In this document: positions 22,540 to 32,313 of the stretch, in pieces
Numbering within the stretch: position 1 is the stretch's first letter
How the letters are laid out: the number at the start of each line of letters is the position of its first letter
NCBI RefSeq assembly: GCF_020541305.1
Contig: NZ_CP047397.1
Location: 1 to 64,000 of the forward strand
Length of the DNA stretch: 64,000 nt
Origin: Candidatus Vallotiella adelgis
GTDB taxonomy: Bacteria > Pseudomonadota > Gammaproteobacteria > Burkholderiales > Burkholderiaceae
Direction of reading: 5' to 3'
Made by a program: the position numbers and the translations under genes
The notes under the pieces: model-generated
What the model was told of the DNA's origin: nothing
The model's database searches: none
Seen by the model: the letters and a program-made list of their open reading frames with translations, nothing else

Positions 22540-22574
22540 TTATCCACAGAATTTGTTAGGAAAGCTGTGGATAA
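22540..22574. promoter_or_regulatory. Inverted pair of perfect DnaA boxes
   Basis: TTATCCACA at 22540-22548 and its reverse complement TGTGGATAA at 22566-22574 are both exact matches to the consensus DnaA box, facing each other across 17 bases in an AT-rich stretch. This could be a DnaA-binding regulatory or titration site, or part of an old origin. No dnaA or dnaN gene is near in the window. Confidence 0.5.
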
Positions 22575-23633
22575 GATTGGCATACACGATGCAACTCGTT
22601 GATAAAAATGAAATTTTCTTTGTCGATTACACCGCATTCAAGCTCGATAATTACGCCGCCTAGGAAATTACGCATGTACATTTTTTACAATGTAGCAATA
22701 TTCTAGAGTTATTTTTTATAATTTTATTGTAACTGGTTTACCCCGTACTAGTCTCAGCGATTTATGCCGAACTTAAAATATTTTGCAGTTTAGTGATTAC
22801 TAGAGTTATCGTTTCCGCCCAAGTAAAAGTTATAAAGTAAATCCAAAGCTTTCTGGATATAAGCAAGGTCTACCTTTGATCACTAAAACCGATCACTATA
22901 TGCTTATTCACTCTGAATTGATAAGTGCGAAACTTATTATTCGGTAGTTACGCCGTGCAATATAATTCAGAGAGCTTAAAAAAGATTACATCTATCCCAT
23001 CGCTCTCTCCGCAGACATCAATAAATTGTCCCCAATAATTTCCACGTTGATAGAATCAACTAGATTCTATGCTTCGTGCCAGTAAAGGCAGCACCTAATC
23101 TTCTCCGTATTTTAGATGAGCTAATCTTATGCCGAGGAAGCCCAAAAAGGCTACTAGTTCTCGAATAGCCTCAGATCTGTAATCTACGTAATTTTTTAGT
23201 TTAGTAGTAGATTTGAGAAAAATCCTCAATACATAACACCAACCGTCACTATTTCAGTATTTTTATAAGAACATAGATCGTCAGTGGTTTGCATCTGTGA
23301 TAAGTATTACGCTATACGATATATTAGTTATCCACTGAAAATGGACTACGTCACAGCCTCCCTCGGCTGCAACGATTTGATGCACCGTGCATTAATTACG
23401 TTAACGTCGTTAATTTTTACGCTCCAATTAAGCAATCTAAAAATTTTTTATTTATTTCCAGAATTATTCTGGAGTTTTTGATAACTAGTTGCTATTCGAA
23501 TGACCTGATTCTACTTCTCTGAAGTACAAATAATCGTTTCATCGCTAGCAGCATAATATATCTATATCTTTTAAAAATGTATCTCACTTAATTTCACAAA
23601 CTGTTTAACTAAATTTTAGATATTATGAATAAA

Positions 23634-23678
23634 TAAACCCTCGAACCTATAGAAGACAACCCTAGGCCCGAGGGTTTA
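23634..23678 (-). terminator. Probable terminator downstream of ahpC
   Basis: TAAACCCTCG (23634-23643) and CGAGGGTTTA (23669-23678) form a 10-bp perfect stem with a 25-base loop. On the ahpC strand it is followed by a T-rich tail (TTTATTTATT). It lies about 225 bases beyond the ahpC stop. Confidence 0.5.
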
Positions 23679-23903
23679 CTTAAACATACATAACCTGATC
23701 CGGATGAGAAAAACCAGTAGATAATATTATTATTGTTGTAGTGAACATATAACAAATTTATATAAAAAATAAAATATTAAATAATATAATATATTTTAAT
23801 TATTACTCGAATTTTATTCACTACTAAAAATTTAACTAACCCGATTTTTTCTTCACCTTATTTTTGTTTAACTATTAATTTCTTTAGTAAAGGACAATAA
23901 GCA

Positions 23904-24467
23904 TCAGAGCTTACCTACTAGTTCCAGCGATGGCTTTAGTGTTGCGGCACCTGGCTTCCACCTAGCCGGGCATACTTCACCAGGATGCGATTCAACATAC
24001 TGTGCAGCCTGAACCTTGCGCAGCAACTCTTGTGCGTCACGACCGATTCCGTTGTCATGAATCTCATACAACTTGATCTGTCTTTCTGGGTTGATAACAA
24101 ACGTACCTCGCAACGCTAGGCCTTCTTCTTCGACCAGAACATTAAAATTATGTGCGAGCATAGCAGTCGGATCCCCTACTAATGGGTACTTAATCTTAGC
24201 GATAGTCTCTGATGAGTCATGCCATGCCTTGTGTGTGAAATGGGTATCAGTGGAAATTCCGTAGATCTCAACACCGAGTCTTTGAAACTCAGCGTAGTGA
24301 TCTGCTAAATCACCTAACTCGGTCGGGCACACGAACGTAAAATCAGCCGGATAAAATACGAACACTGACCACTTACCTATCAAGCTTGCTTCTGAGATTG
24401 TCACAAAACTACCATTGTGGTAGGCGGTTGACTTGAACGGTTTGATTTGCGTGTTAATAAGAGACAT
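23904..24467 (-). CDS. ahpC: Alkyl hydroperoxide reductase C (typical 2-Cys peroxiredoxin)
   Basis: A cytoplasmic peroxidase that reduces hydrogen peroxide and organic peroxides. The 187-aa protein has the peroxidatic cysteine in YPADFTFVCPTELGDL (about residue 47) and the resolving cysteine in GEVCPARW (about residue 166), so it is a complete 2-Cys enzyme. The GTFVINPERQIKLYEIHDNGIGRD segment is AhpC-type. The ATG at 24467 has an AAGGA Shine-Dalgarno. The reductase ahpF is not adjacent on either side, so the electron donor must be encoded elsewhere. Confidence 0.97.
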   Translation of the reverse strand: MSLINTQIKPFKSTAYHNGSFVTISEASLIGKWSVFVFYPADFTFVCPTELGDLADHYAEFQRLGVEIYGISTDTHFTHKAWHDSSETIAKIKYPLVGDPTAMLAHNFNVLVEEEGLALRGTFVINPERQIKLYEIHDNGIGRDAQELLRKVQAAQYVESHPGEVCPARWKPGAATLKPSLELVGKL

Positions 24468-25929
24468 TACGCTTTTCCTTCTTTAGTGAAAAACAATTTT
24501 CCATCCTACAAAAATAGTAAAATCTGGTGAATGTTTAGTTTTATCAAACTGATATGATTGATTTATCACCGATGTTGTTCCGTAGCATGAGTATTAGGAC
24601 GAATGTATGAGAAGTCAATAGCCTGTATAGTAAATTATTTCTAGCTCATCTTATGTCTGATAGCACTCTATCTGTATATCTATCATGACTGTTCTTTCTC
24701 AGGCAGACACGCACAATCTACTCATCTTTACATGCCTTACATAAAATAAATAACCTGAAAATTTCAAAACGTCGTATATCATTACAATTATCAATTAGTA
24801 TTTCAATACTCAGCTAACCAGAAACTGGAAACAAAGAAAAAGTATACTATACGAAATATCTCGATAGTTACTAACTAATCGATCTATGGGTATAATCTGT
24901 ATTATTAAAATTTATCTAAATAACATGTTAGTAAATATTTCACTGTACTTTAATATTTTCGCATTTATATATCTTCATGTAACCCAATTTAAATTGACCA
25001 AAATAAATATATGTACTAAATATTTATTTAATTTTTCTTCGGATTTTTCATTTATTACAAAACCAACTGTGTCTGACATATTTCTGTATATTAGATAAAC
25101 GATATAGACACATTTAAAAAACCATGATCTAGTATTTATTCCCCCGCGCATTTCAATAAAATTATAATTTTACCGGAGTTATTAATAAAATAATAGTCGA
25201 TGTTTTAGTGGATATCCTTTAATTATCAGTAAATTTTTATTTACAAGATAGTAGAAATTTTAAGTAGATGCTACTATTGGTATAGTAACATTTATATATG
25301 GAATTTATATAGATGTTACTATAAAGTAAAGACACGATTTTATTATTTGTATAGAAATACATCGAATATTCTTCAATGCGTGCAGCGTTTTCTTTCTCAG
25401 CCGAATCAAGTAGTTTCTATATCGAGCGCAATAACACGCGCAATAACTATGATATGGCATAGAAAACGATGATGGAAAAATTTTGAATTTGCATAACTCG
25501 ATAGCAGAAAAATCTTTATTATCATCTCAGAATCGCCATTGCGTAGCTAATTCGTGTAAACCTATAACCCGATCTATTTTCCTACTAAGTCAGAGCATGT
25601 ACGACGTCAGAAAAATGGAACGATTATTTCGCGATTGTTTAGACAAGGTAATATGTCAGTAAAAGTTAGAAATTGTGCTAATAATGCACTGGCACTAATA
25701 AACGATAAACTAGACTTATCACGACTAATTATTATAAAATACGGAAAAATTTATTACGATTTTTAATCTACAGAATTAAATATGCTGCTGGCTAGGGTAT
25801 CCGTGGGCTAAATCCGATAATTTTATGTGCAGAGATTACGTTGTCTTCCTAGTGTCATAGGAAATGCGTTATTGCTGCGCCAGCATAGTAATAACGCACT
25901 AGCGTGCTTGCCAATGTAGAATCATTAGC
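24468..25929. other. 1.5-kb AT-rich gap upstream of ahpC and zur
   Basis: Contains the divergent upstream regions of ahpC (-) and zur (+). The long low-complexity frame at 24886-25098 is AT-rich noise. Just upstream of zur an inverted repeat TGCGTTATT (25865-25873) / AATAACGCA (25890-25898) encloses a GCTG/CAGC stem; it could be an operator. Confidence 0.5.
25865..25898. promoter_or_regulatory. Inverted repeat upstream of zur, possible operator
   Basis: The 9-bp arms TGCGTTATT/AATAACGCA flank a 16-base centre containing GCTGCGCCAGC, itself a hairpin. It ends 31 bases before the zur ATG. Fur-family genes are often autoregulated, but the sequence is not a textbook Zur box; the role is inference. 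Confidence 0.35.
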
Positions 25930-26433
25930 ATGTTTAATACCTCGTCTCGCATTCCTACTGCTCGCACTGCACCGGGTAGTTTACCGGTAGCTGATATTAC
26001 ACAGGCGTTGCAGATTGCGCACGCATACTGTCAGGAGCGTAGCGAATTGCTGACACCGCTGAGAAAAAAAGTTCTATCGTTACTACTTCAATCCGGCCGT
26101 GCTACTAAGGCTTACACACTACTCGACGAAATGCGCAAGATTCACCCAGGCTCGGCGCCGCCGACTGTTTATCGCGCGCTCGATTTCTTACAGTCCGTAG
26201 AATTAGTGCATCGTATTGAGTCGATTAATGCATTTTCAGTATGCCATGACCTAACACACTGCCGCCATGGAATCTTGATCGTTTGCCAGTCCTGTGGTGA
26301 GGTCGCAGAAGTCGACGGGCCAGGCGTTCATCATGAGCTAGTAAATAAAATTCAATCCACTGGCTTTACACTAGTTCGTGGTGAACTTGAGCTCAAAGGA
26401 TTTTGTGTAAAGTGCACAGCAAAGACTATGTAA
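25930..26433 (+). CDS. zur: Zinc uptake regulator, Fur family
   Basis: A 167-aa Fur-family repressor. The winged-helix segment LTPLRKKVLSLLLQSGRATKAYTLLDEM and GSAPPTVYRALDFLQSVELVHRIESINAF, followed by CHDLTHCRHG, match Zur rather than Fur. The structural zinc site is present as CQSC (near residue 120) and CVKC at the C-terminus. It would repress zinc importers when zinc is plentiful; no znu transporter lies next to it here. The start ATG has no obvious Shine-Dalgarno and another start cannot be excluded. Confidence 0.92.
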   Translation: MFNTSSRIPTARTAPGSLPVADITQALQIAHAYCQERSELLTPLRKKVLSLLLQSGRATKAYTLLDEMRKIHPGSAPPTVYRALDFLQSVELVHRIESINAFSVCHDLTHCRHGILIVCQSCGEVAEVDGPGVHHELVNKIQSTGFTLVRGELELKGFCVKCTAKTM

Positions 26434-27283
26434 ATTACAGCAGATTTATGCTGGATTAAAGATCTATCTTCTAACCAGTCAATTATTTTCTACAATTTAT
26501 ACGATTTAAGCTATAGCAAGGCTATCAATAATAATTGATATGCTGCACACCAATACCATTCCTCTTCTTTTGAAAAATTTTTCTAATCATCGCCTAAACC
26601 AGCCCAACGTGCACGACTTAAAGACCTACCACAGCTCACGCAAAGCAGCTGCACAGCTCAATGCCTATTTGTGTAGGTAGCACTGCTAAAAAAATGTTAA
26701 CGCAGCATATGTTTTAGCACCTTAGCAAGAAGTGTCGCACACGAAATCACATTAATCATTAAAACACTCAAGATTATTAATAATCACAAAGCGCATATTT
26801 GCGCCTACGTTAGAGGACCCCTACCCCTCCCTGTAATCACCAATGCGCCAATATCACACGAGGTATGGGGTCGACTACGCAACAGTAGCACTAGATAAGA
26901 TTTGTGTACGATGGGCAGTCTCAATAATTTTTAGAGATTTCTTTGGAATCTCGTTAGTGCCACATCGGAAAAAATATGTCAGCCTAATTCAGTGCGCTAC
27001 TCTAATAAACGAGTGGTACGCCCATCAATCGGTCATGATATCAAGAAAAGACATTCTTGCTTACACTATCTTGCTAAGATAGGAGGGATATAGCGCACAC
27101 TGTTTAATCTGAGAGCAACTTATCTGCAGGTTCATCCTGGGCATCTGGCGATGCCCAATCTATACACAGTCTGCTGCGTGCTCAATGAAAACAGGCTCGT
27201 GCCACATTTCCCCACCAGTAGCAGGAAAGAGTGGAAGTTACACTACACTTTTATCTTAGTTTTTCCTAAAAAGGGGTTGTTGC
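26434..27283. other. 0.85-kb gap between zur and the AGE-family gene
   Basis: A plus frame at 26843-27082 has no recognisable family. An 8-bp hairpin TGGGCATC/GATGCCCA (27138-27145/27150-27157) lies upstream of the next gene and a CTATCTT/AAGATAG stem near 27066-27082. Gene debris is likely. Confidence 0.45.
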
Positions 27284-28417
27284 ATGAACCAACTACACTA
27301 CCCTAGTGTAATTATTGACAATTTGCAGAAACACCTCACTAATATAATTTTGCCATTATGGTCTACCAGGGGCTTCAATAATATATTGGGTTTACCATAT
27401 GACGCGATAGCGTCGCCAGGACAGCCTCCGCTGCCAACCACGCGATACCGAGCTATAGGATGTGCGCGACAGCTTTATGTATTCAGCTCAGCTGGCTGGC
27501 ACGATCATGCAGATCGCCTGTTTGAATCACTGTGCAGCCGGTTTATGGATACGAAATATGGTGGTTGGCACTATAGCATCAACTCACAAGGTGAGCCAAA
27601 AGAAACTCAAAAAGATCTGTACACTCATGCATTTATCGTGTTCAGTTGCGCGGAATATTTCCGGCACCAGAGAAACTTGGATGCGCTGAATCTGCTCGAA
27701 GATACGCTGCATGTGATTCAAACACGATTCTCAACCAACTCCGGCTTATATAATGCAGTACTATCTGCCGACTTTATGACGATCATCAAAGGCCCACAGC
27801 AGAATCCGATTATGCACTTGACCGAAGCCTACTTGTCTGCTCGGGACGTGAAACCTGACATATGGTTTTTTGATACGCTCCGGCATATCGCAGAAGCGGT
27901 GACCGCAACATTCGTACATCGTACTACTGGCTGTATTGCAGAGCTTCCGATCGGCTGTGGCAGATTACGTATTGAACCAGGGCACCAGTTTGAATGGTTT
28001 TATCTCACATCTTGTGCACAAGATGTATTTGGACATAGCGACCTATCTAGATGGCTCGACTCTGCGTATACGTTTTCATTTCGGCATGGCGTGTCGCCTA
28101 TCACAGGGGGTGTGTGCACCGCGTTAGACGAACACGGTTATGTCACCGAACCAACTGAGCGATTATGGGCACAAACCGAATTTGCTCGCGCTCTCGCTAC
28201 ATTGCAAGCGCTCCACGGTACCAGCAAGGCGCTGGATACACATATATCTCTAAAAACTCAACTTAATCATTTTAAACAGCGTTTCTTACGCAACTACGGA
28301 TGGATAGAAGCTATTTCTCAGAATAGCAGCGCCGTACGCGTAGATATGCCATCAACAACACCATACCACATAGCGACTATGTACCATGCGGTTTCTAGAC
28401 TATGTACGAAATTATAA
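27284..28417 (+). CDS. AGE-family (N-acylglucosamine 2-epimerase-like) sugar isomerase/epimerase
   Basis: A 377-aa (alpha/alpha)6-barrel protein of the N-acylglucosamine 2-epimerase / mannose isomerase superfamily. Diagnostic blocks are YGGWHYSINSQGEP followed by KDLYTHAF, the PGHQFEWFYL signature, which carries the catalytic-site histidine, and ERLWAQTEFARAL near the C-terminus. Such enzymes interconvert aldoses and ketoses or epimerise sugars; the substrate cannot be told from sequence. The ATG at 27284 is preceded by AAGGGG eight bases upstream. It stands alone between eroded regions, just before the partition genes. Its survival suggests a useful role in sugar or envelope metabolism. Confidence 0.88.
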   Translation: MNQLHYPSVIIDNLQKHLTNIILPLWSTRGFNNILGLPYDAIASPGQPPLPTTRYRAIGCARQLYVFSSAGWHDHADRLFESLCSRFMDTKYGGWHYSINSQGEPKETQKDLYTHAFIVFSCAEYFRHQRNLDALNLLEDTLHVIQTRFSTNSGLYNAVLSADFMTIIKGPQQNPIMHLTEAYLSARDVKPDIWFFDTLRHIAEAVTATFVHRTTGCIAELPIGCGRLRIEPGHQFEWFYLTSCAQDVFGHSDLSRWLDSAYTFSFRHGVSPITGGVCTALDEHGYVTEPTERLWAQTEFARALATLQALHGTSKALDTHISLKTQLNHFKQRFLRNYGWIEAISQNSSAVRVDMPSTTPYHIATMYHAVSRLCTKL

Positions 28418-28798
28418 CGATAACCTATTAAGTATCTCTTTAGATCACAGCATTAACTCTAGTATTCTTGTGTAAGTTATTATTAATAATATTTTTGCTG
28501 AATATATAATATAGTAAATAACTAGCCGTAGTTCACATATTTATCGCTATAACATATAGATTTAATCTATTTCTATCTAGCAGAAAATCGGTAAATAACG
28601 TATGCGATCTTTTATACGATAAAGACATTTGAACTTCTATCACTCTACGGCTGGTAAAGAAAGATATTCGACTGCTTGCGCTAGTCTTAGCTAACTACCA
28701 TAGTTTATATGTACATATATGGTATTTATAGAATTAGTTCTAGATTTTCTCTATTACCTTCCGATATACTTATTCTTGTATTTTTAATGAGATAAAAA
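28418..28798. other. Gap upstream of parA
   Basis: About 380 AT-rich bases that must contain the parA promoter. No operator palindrome matching the parS between parA and parB is present here. Confidence 0.5.
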
Positions 28799-29452
28799 GT
28801 GGAAACTGAAATTATTGCGGTTACTCAACAGAAAGGGGGCGTCGGTAAAAGCACGATCGCAATGCATCTTGGTGCAGCATTCCACGAAAAGGAAAAAAAA
28901 GTTTTACTTGTTGACGCAGACGGACAAAATACGTTAATTCGCTGGTCTAGCACTGCTAAATCTGGCATCTTATTCCCGGTCGTGAACCTAGCAGAAGCAG
29001 GGGCTCAAATTCACAGAGAAATCAAAAAATTTATTAATGACTATGATTTCATCATCGTAGACTGTCCACCGTCAATTACAGAAAAAATCTCCGGCGTCGT
29101 ACTGCTAGCAGCTAGTATTGCAGTTGTACCAATCTCCTCGTCGCCAGCTGACTATTGGTCAAGTGTTGGCTTAGTTAAACTAATCCTGCAGGCACAGACG
29201 ATGAACAAAGCATTACAAGCCGTTTTTCTTCTTAATAAAACCGATAAAAGACGGATGCTAACACGCGAATTAAAACGCCCACTTGAAAAACTTGGCTTCC
29301 CGCTTTTAAAAACGCAGATCCCCACTAGGGAGTGCTACAAGCAAGCGATGGCGTTAGGCAAAACTGTCTTACAAATGTCAGATCGTAGCGCTCAGCTAGC
29401 GGGAGCCGAAATCCGAGCATGCGCTAATGAAATTGCGGCGCTGTTGAAGTAA
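28799..29452 (+). CDS. parA: ParA partition ATPase
   Basis: A 217-aa Walker-type partition ATPase that moves the replicon origin. The deviant Walker A QQKGGVGKSTIAMHLGAAF is at residue 10, Walker A' reads LVDADGQNT, and Walker B IIVDCPPS. It lacks the extra N-terminal DNA-binding domain of type Ia ParA proteins, so it is of the small kind. Start is GTG at 28799. It is immediately followed by a parS palindrome and then parB, forming the parAB operon of a Rep/Par replicon module. Confidence 0.95.
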   Translation: METEIIAVTQQKGGVGKSTIAMHLGAAFHEKEKKVLLVDADGQNTLIRWSSTAKSGILFPVVNLAEAGAQIHREIKKFINDYDFIIVDCPPSITEKISGVVLLAASIAVVPISSSPADYWSSVGLVKLILQAQTMNKALQAVFLLNKTDKRRMLTRELKRPLEKLGFPLLKTQIPTRECYKQAMALGKTVLQMSDRSAQLAGAEIRACANEIAALLK

Positions 29453-29468
29453 CTTTATGCGCATAAAG
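29453..29468. promoter_or_regulatory. parS centromere site between parA and parB
   Basis: CTTTATGCGCATAAAG is a perfect 16-bp palindrome starting at the base after the parA stop codon; its last bases overlap the AAAGGA ribosome-binding site of parB. From memory it differs only in its outer base pair from the parS reported for Burkholderia cenocepacia chromosome 2 (GTTTATGCGCATAAAC). I found no second copy in the window. Confidence 0.8.
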
Positions 29469-29475
29469 GAATGAT

Positions 29476-30582
29476 ATGAAATCTTCTCAACTAGCTCGAG
29501 GCTTTCAAGCCTGCCCTGATACAATCAGCAGCAACAAACAAACAACACTAGATCGTCTAAACGCAATTGAAACTCTAGTTAAACAATCAGTTCATATTAA
29601 TACGCTTGAGCCGAACTTCACTACCTACAAGCACCAAGCTTGTCACATTCCGGATGAAGATACCACTTCTCCAGGTCCCAACGAATCGCCAGCGTACTTC
29701 GCATGGCGCACTGAAAATAAATATACGCCGGGACAAATCATTGATCTATCGCTAAAATCGATCAAACCTAGTCCGTTTAATCCTCGCTATTTCTACCTCA
29801 AATCATCGATTTCTGAACTTGCCGTTAATCTTTCTAAACAAGGCCAGCAGCAAGCAATTCACGTTATCCCAGATCAAAAAATCCCTGGTACATTTTTTGT
29901 TAGTGATGGTGGGCGGCGCATTCGGGCATTGAAAGCAACGAATAAAGAAAGTGTCAGAGCAATTGTCATAGATTTACCAATTGGTATTGAAAGTTATAAA
30001 CTAGGTTATGATTTAAATGTTCAGCGAGACTCGCAAACAATTTTTGATAATGCTATTGTATGGCAACGCTTTCTTAATGAGAAACGCTTTCACAATCAAC
30101 GTGAACTTGCCGAACATCTCGGAATTGATGAATCGACAGTAGCCGTCGCATTGGGAATTTCTAAACTTCCGGAATTCGTCATGCTAGAAATGATGACTAG
30201 ATCGGATCGATTTGGCTCTAACATGGCCTATCACGTTGCAAGATATTTTTCTGAAAAAGGCACAGATTGTACTCTCCGGTTAATTAACAAGATTATTAAC
30301 GATGGCCTCAGTACTCGACAAGTCGCCGATATCGTCAAGGGTAGAGCAATACCTAGCGAAAAACTAAAACCGCTTCGCCGGCAGCGCTACACGCAGCGAC
30401 TGGAAATAAAAGTTGATGGTGAGACGCTTGGTGACTTAAAGTCATACAGTGACGACCGGCTTGAATTAAAGTTAAGAGGCCTAACCCGAAACAAACGTGA
30501 CAAATTATTGTCTCAAATAGAAGCAATTTTGATGCCAAAAACAGAGGATTTAAAAAGCGATTTAAATACAATTGATGTGTAA
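29476..30582 (+). CDS. parB: ParB partition protein (CTPase / centromere-binding)
   Basis: A 368-aa ParB. The N-terminal CTP-binding domain begins at about residue 90 (IKPSPFNPRYFY, then QQQAIHVIPD and VSDGGRRIRAL, equivalent to the GERR box). The helix-turn-helix follows at about residue 210 (NQRELAEHLGIDESTVAVALGISKLP) and a C-terminal dimerisation segment ends the protein. ParB loads at parS and spreads, working with ParA to segregate the replicon. Its Shine-Dalgarno AAAGGA overlaps the parS site, so ParB binding could influence its own expression. It converges on the initiator gene, separated by 34 bases. Confidence 0.95.
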   Translation: MKSSQLARGFQACPDTISSNKQTTLDRLNAIETLVKQSVHINTLEPNFTTYKHQACHIPDEDTTSPGPNESPAYFAWRTENKYTPGQIIDLSLKSIKPSPFNPRYFYLKSSISELAVNLSKQGQQQAIHVIPDQKIPGTFFVSDGGRRIRALKATNKESVRAIVIDLPIGIESYKLGYDLNVQRDSQTIFDNAIVWQRFLNEKRFHNQRELAEHLGIDESTVAVALGISKLPEFVMLEMMTRSDRFGSNMAYHVARYFSEKGTDCTLRLINKIINDGLSTRQVADIVKGRAIPSEKLKPLRRQRYTQRLEIKVDGETLGDLKSYSDDRLELKLRGLTRNKRDKLLSQIEAILMPKTEDLKSDLNTIDV

Positions 30583-30591
30583 CAAGAGAGC

Positions 30592-30609
30592 AGGTTATTA
30601 GTATAACCT
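30592..30609. terminator. Hairpin between parB and the Rep gene
   Basis: AGGTTAT (30592-30598), loop TAGT, ATAACCT (30603-30609). It fills most of the 34-base space between the convergent stops of parB and the Rep gene, so it probably acts on both transcripts, though no long U-tract follows. Confidence 0.45.
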
Positions 30610-30616
30610 CAATACA

Positions 30617-31966
30617 CTAATCATTTAAAGTGCGCTCATGATTCAACGTAAACGCTAAAAGATCTCCATCGGTTGGCTCACCCCATGTTTTTAGCGCTAG
30701 CCAATCAAAAAAAGCTATCTCGGCGATTTTGGACGAGACGCCACGCTTGCGCCATTCGTCCCGAAGGTGGGCACCCAAACCTCGTAACGTTTCGTCTTCA
30801 AACAATTCTCTAGAAAGCTCTTGCTCCGTATCATCCTGCTCCTCATAAAGCTCACGTGCCTGCCTGCGACGATATGCAGCATACTCCGTTAAAAGCCTAG
30901 TCTTTGGATCCTCCCCCCTATCCATCCTCTTAACTTGCGGTGCTCTAACTTCATCTAGTGGTGGCGCATAACCCTTTTTTAGTGCATCTTTAAATAGAGC
31001 TGCAGCGCTGCGTACCACAGGTAAAGTTGTACTTCGAATTCGTTGCTCGGTCATCTGTAATGCAGCCTGAACACGGCCCTCTTCATTATCGCCGTATAAA
31101 ATTTTCGCCTCTTTCAACGGAATACCGAGCCCCACCATACGATCGACTAGCGTACTATCAAATACGTTTGGATGTACATCAAACGCTAGAATCGGTTGCT
31201 TTCGCTCCACTACTCGGAACTGTATTTCAGATACACGTCGCCCTTCACGATGCTCAATCAATTCAACATTGATATTAGTGACTGAATTTACCTCTGCGAT
31301 AGCAGAACGAAGATAATCGCGCTTAAAATACTTATACTCACGCTTAGCCTCATCGATAGCCTTCGAATCCGGCGTTCCCGATAAAATCGGACGCCACCAC
31401 CCCCATGGCTCACGCATTGTAAGATGGCTGGGATTTGTTAAGTAGCGTACACAGATCTCATACAAAGCCAGTCCAGCACTACTACGTAGTTGACTTTGGA
31501 ACTGCAGGCTTAGACGAGCATACTGGACTGGATCAAGAAGCTTCTTCTTAATTTTTGGAGCGAACGAAAACTCGACCCATACGCGCCGGGTAGTTGTATC
31601 CTCGAGAATTTCGGCGTCTGCAATCAAAGTTGAAATTCCCCATTTTCTTCCAGGTTTCTGGCTTGATGTTCCAGTACTCCATTCAACCTGAACCGATACC
31701 ATCCGACGCAAATGCTCTTTAACTAGCGCCGTATCATTCGAGTCAAATGCGGAATTTACAACAATGTCCGACAGTAATGCCCGATAAGTATCTCCAGATT
31801 CATCGGCTTGCTGTGCGACAGCTAATAACACATTGAATAGTTTTCGAGTTAACAAGGTTATCTTGCCACTCTTTGGCTGAATAGCAATAGCTTCAACGGC
31901 CTTGCGTAACTCCGAGGAGTTCTGGCTAACGACATCGGTCTTCTTCTTAGAAGCGCGGGTAGCCAT
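30617..31966 (-). CDS. Replication initiator protein (Rep_3/RepB-type)
   Basis: A 449-aa plasmid/secondary-chromosome replication initiator. The first 250 residues read as the double winged-helix initiator domain (RAVEAIAIQPKSGKITLLTRKLFNVLL at 27-53; LRSSAGLALYEICVRYL near 160; KYFKRDYLRSAIAEVNS near 215). A charged C-terminal region follows. It should bind the iterons that lie upstream of its own start (32314-33358) and open the origin. Its arrangement, convergent with parAB and with iterons behind the start, is that of Burkholderia secondary chromosomes and megaplasmids. A partial inverted iteron lies about 80 bases before its start and may mediate autoregulation. Confidence 0.9.
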   Translation of the reverse strand: MATRASKKKTDVVSQNSSELRKAVEAIAIQPKSGKITLLTRKLFNVLLAVAQQADESGDTYRALLSDIVVNSAFDSNDTALVKEHLRRMVSVQVEWSTGTSSQKPGRKWGISTLIADAEILEDTTTRRVWVEFSFAPKIKKKLLDPVQYARLSLQFQSQLRSSAGLALYEICVRYLTNPSHLTMREPWGWWRPILSGTPDSKAIDEAKREYKYFKRDYLRSAIAEVNSVTNINVELIEHREGRRVSEIQFRVVERKQPILAFDVHPNVFDSTLVDRMVGLGIPLKEAKILYGDNEEGRVQAALQMTEQRIRSTTLPVVRSAAALFKDALKKGYAPPLDEVRAPQVKRMDRGEDPKTRLLTEYAAYRRRQARELYEEQDDTEQELSRELFEDETLRGLGAHLRDEWRKRGVSSKIAEIAFFDWLALKTWGEPTDGDLLAFTLNHERTLND

Positions 31967-32044
31967 ATATCGAGTCAGAACAGTGGTTTTCTAAAACTAC
32001 CTGCTATAGTGAAATTTGTATACATTAGCAGTTCACTCATTATC

Positions 32045-32074
32045 GGTGAGATACAGATAAATAATTACCTCACC
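32045..32074. promoter_or_regulatory. Inverted iteron halves upstream of the Rep gene, possible operator
   Basis: GGTGAG (32045-32050) and CTCACC (32069-32074) are the 3' core of the iteron in opposite orientations, 79 bases upstream of the Rep ATG. Rep proteins of this class often repress their own gene by binding such inverted half-sites as dimers. Confidence 0.45.
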
Positions 32075-32313
32075 TCGATGCAAAAAATTACTTTTTAAAA
32101 GTAGTCAGTTATGATAAAACTGCTACAGCTAATATTTAGCGTAACTAAATCGCGGGCCCATAAATCATAAAATTATCCTAAAAACTTTAATATAGAATCC
32201 CGCAAAACTTCACTCTTAACCTATAATTGCATTCACATAGATGAACCATATGTCTTTGTCAATAAAGTGATTTTGATTGTTATTTAAGAAAATAATGGCG
32301 TAGTGTCATTCTT

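Larger units (their letters stand above)
22169..23903. other. 1.7-kb gap with paired DnaA boxes and an ahpC terminator
   Basis: No intact gene. It holds two perfect DnaA boxes in opposite orientation (22540-22574) and a hairpin downstream of ahpC (23634-23678). Around 23060-23180 a plus-strand reading LLRILDELILCRGSPKRLLV faintly recalls IS3-type transposases, too weak to call. Confidence 0.5.

Noticed and set aside
23060-23180. Possible IS3-family transposase fragment (LLRILDELILCRGSPKRLLV)
   Set aside because: Only one short block resembles the family and no DDE motif, second block or IS ends were found nearby.
23328-23336. TTATCCACT as a third DnaA box
   Set aside because: One mismatch and isolated, about 790 bases from the perfect pair; common in AT-rich DNA.
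24886-25098. Hydrophobic 70-codon frame as a small membrane protein
   Set aside because: Its I/F/L/N/Y-rich composition is what AT-rich random DNA encodes; no start signal.
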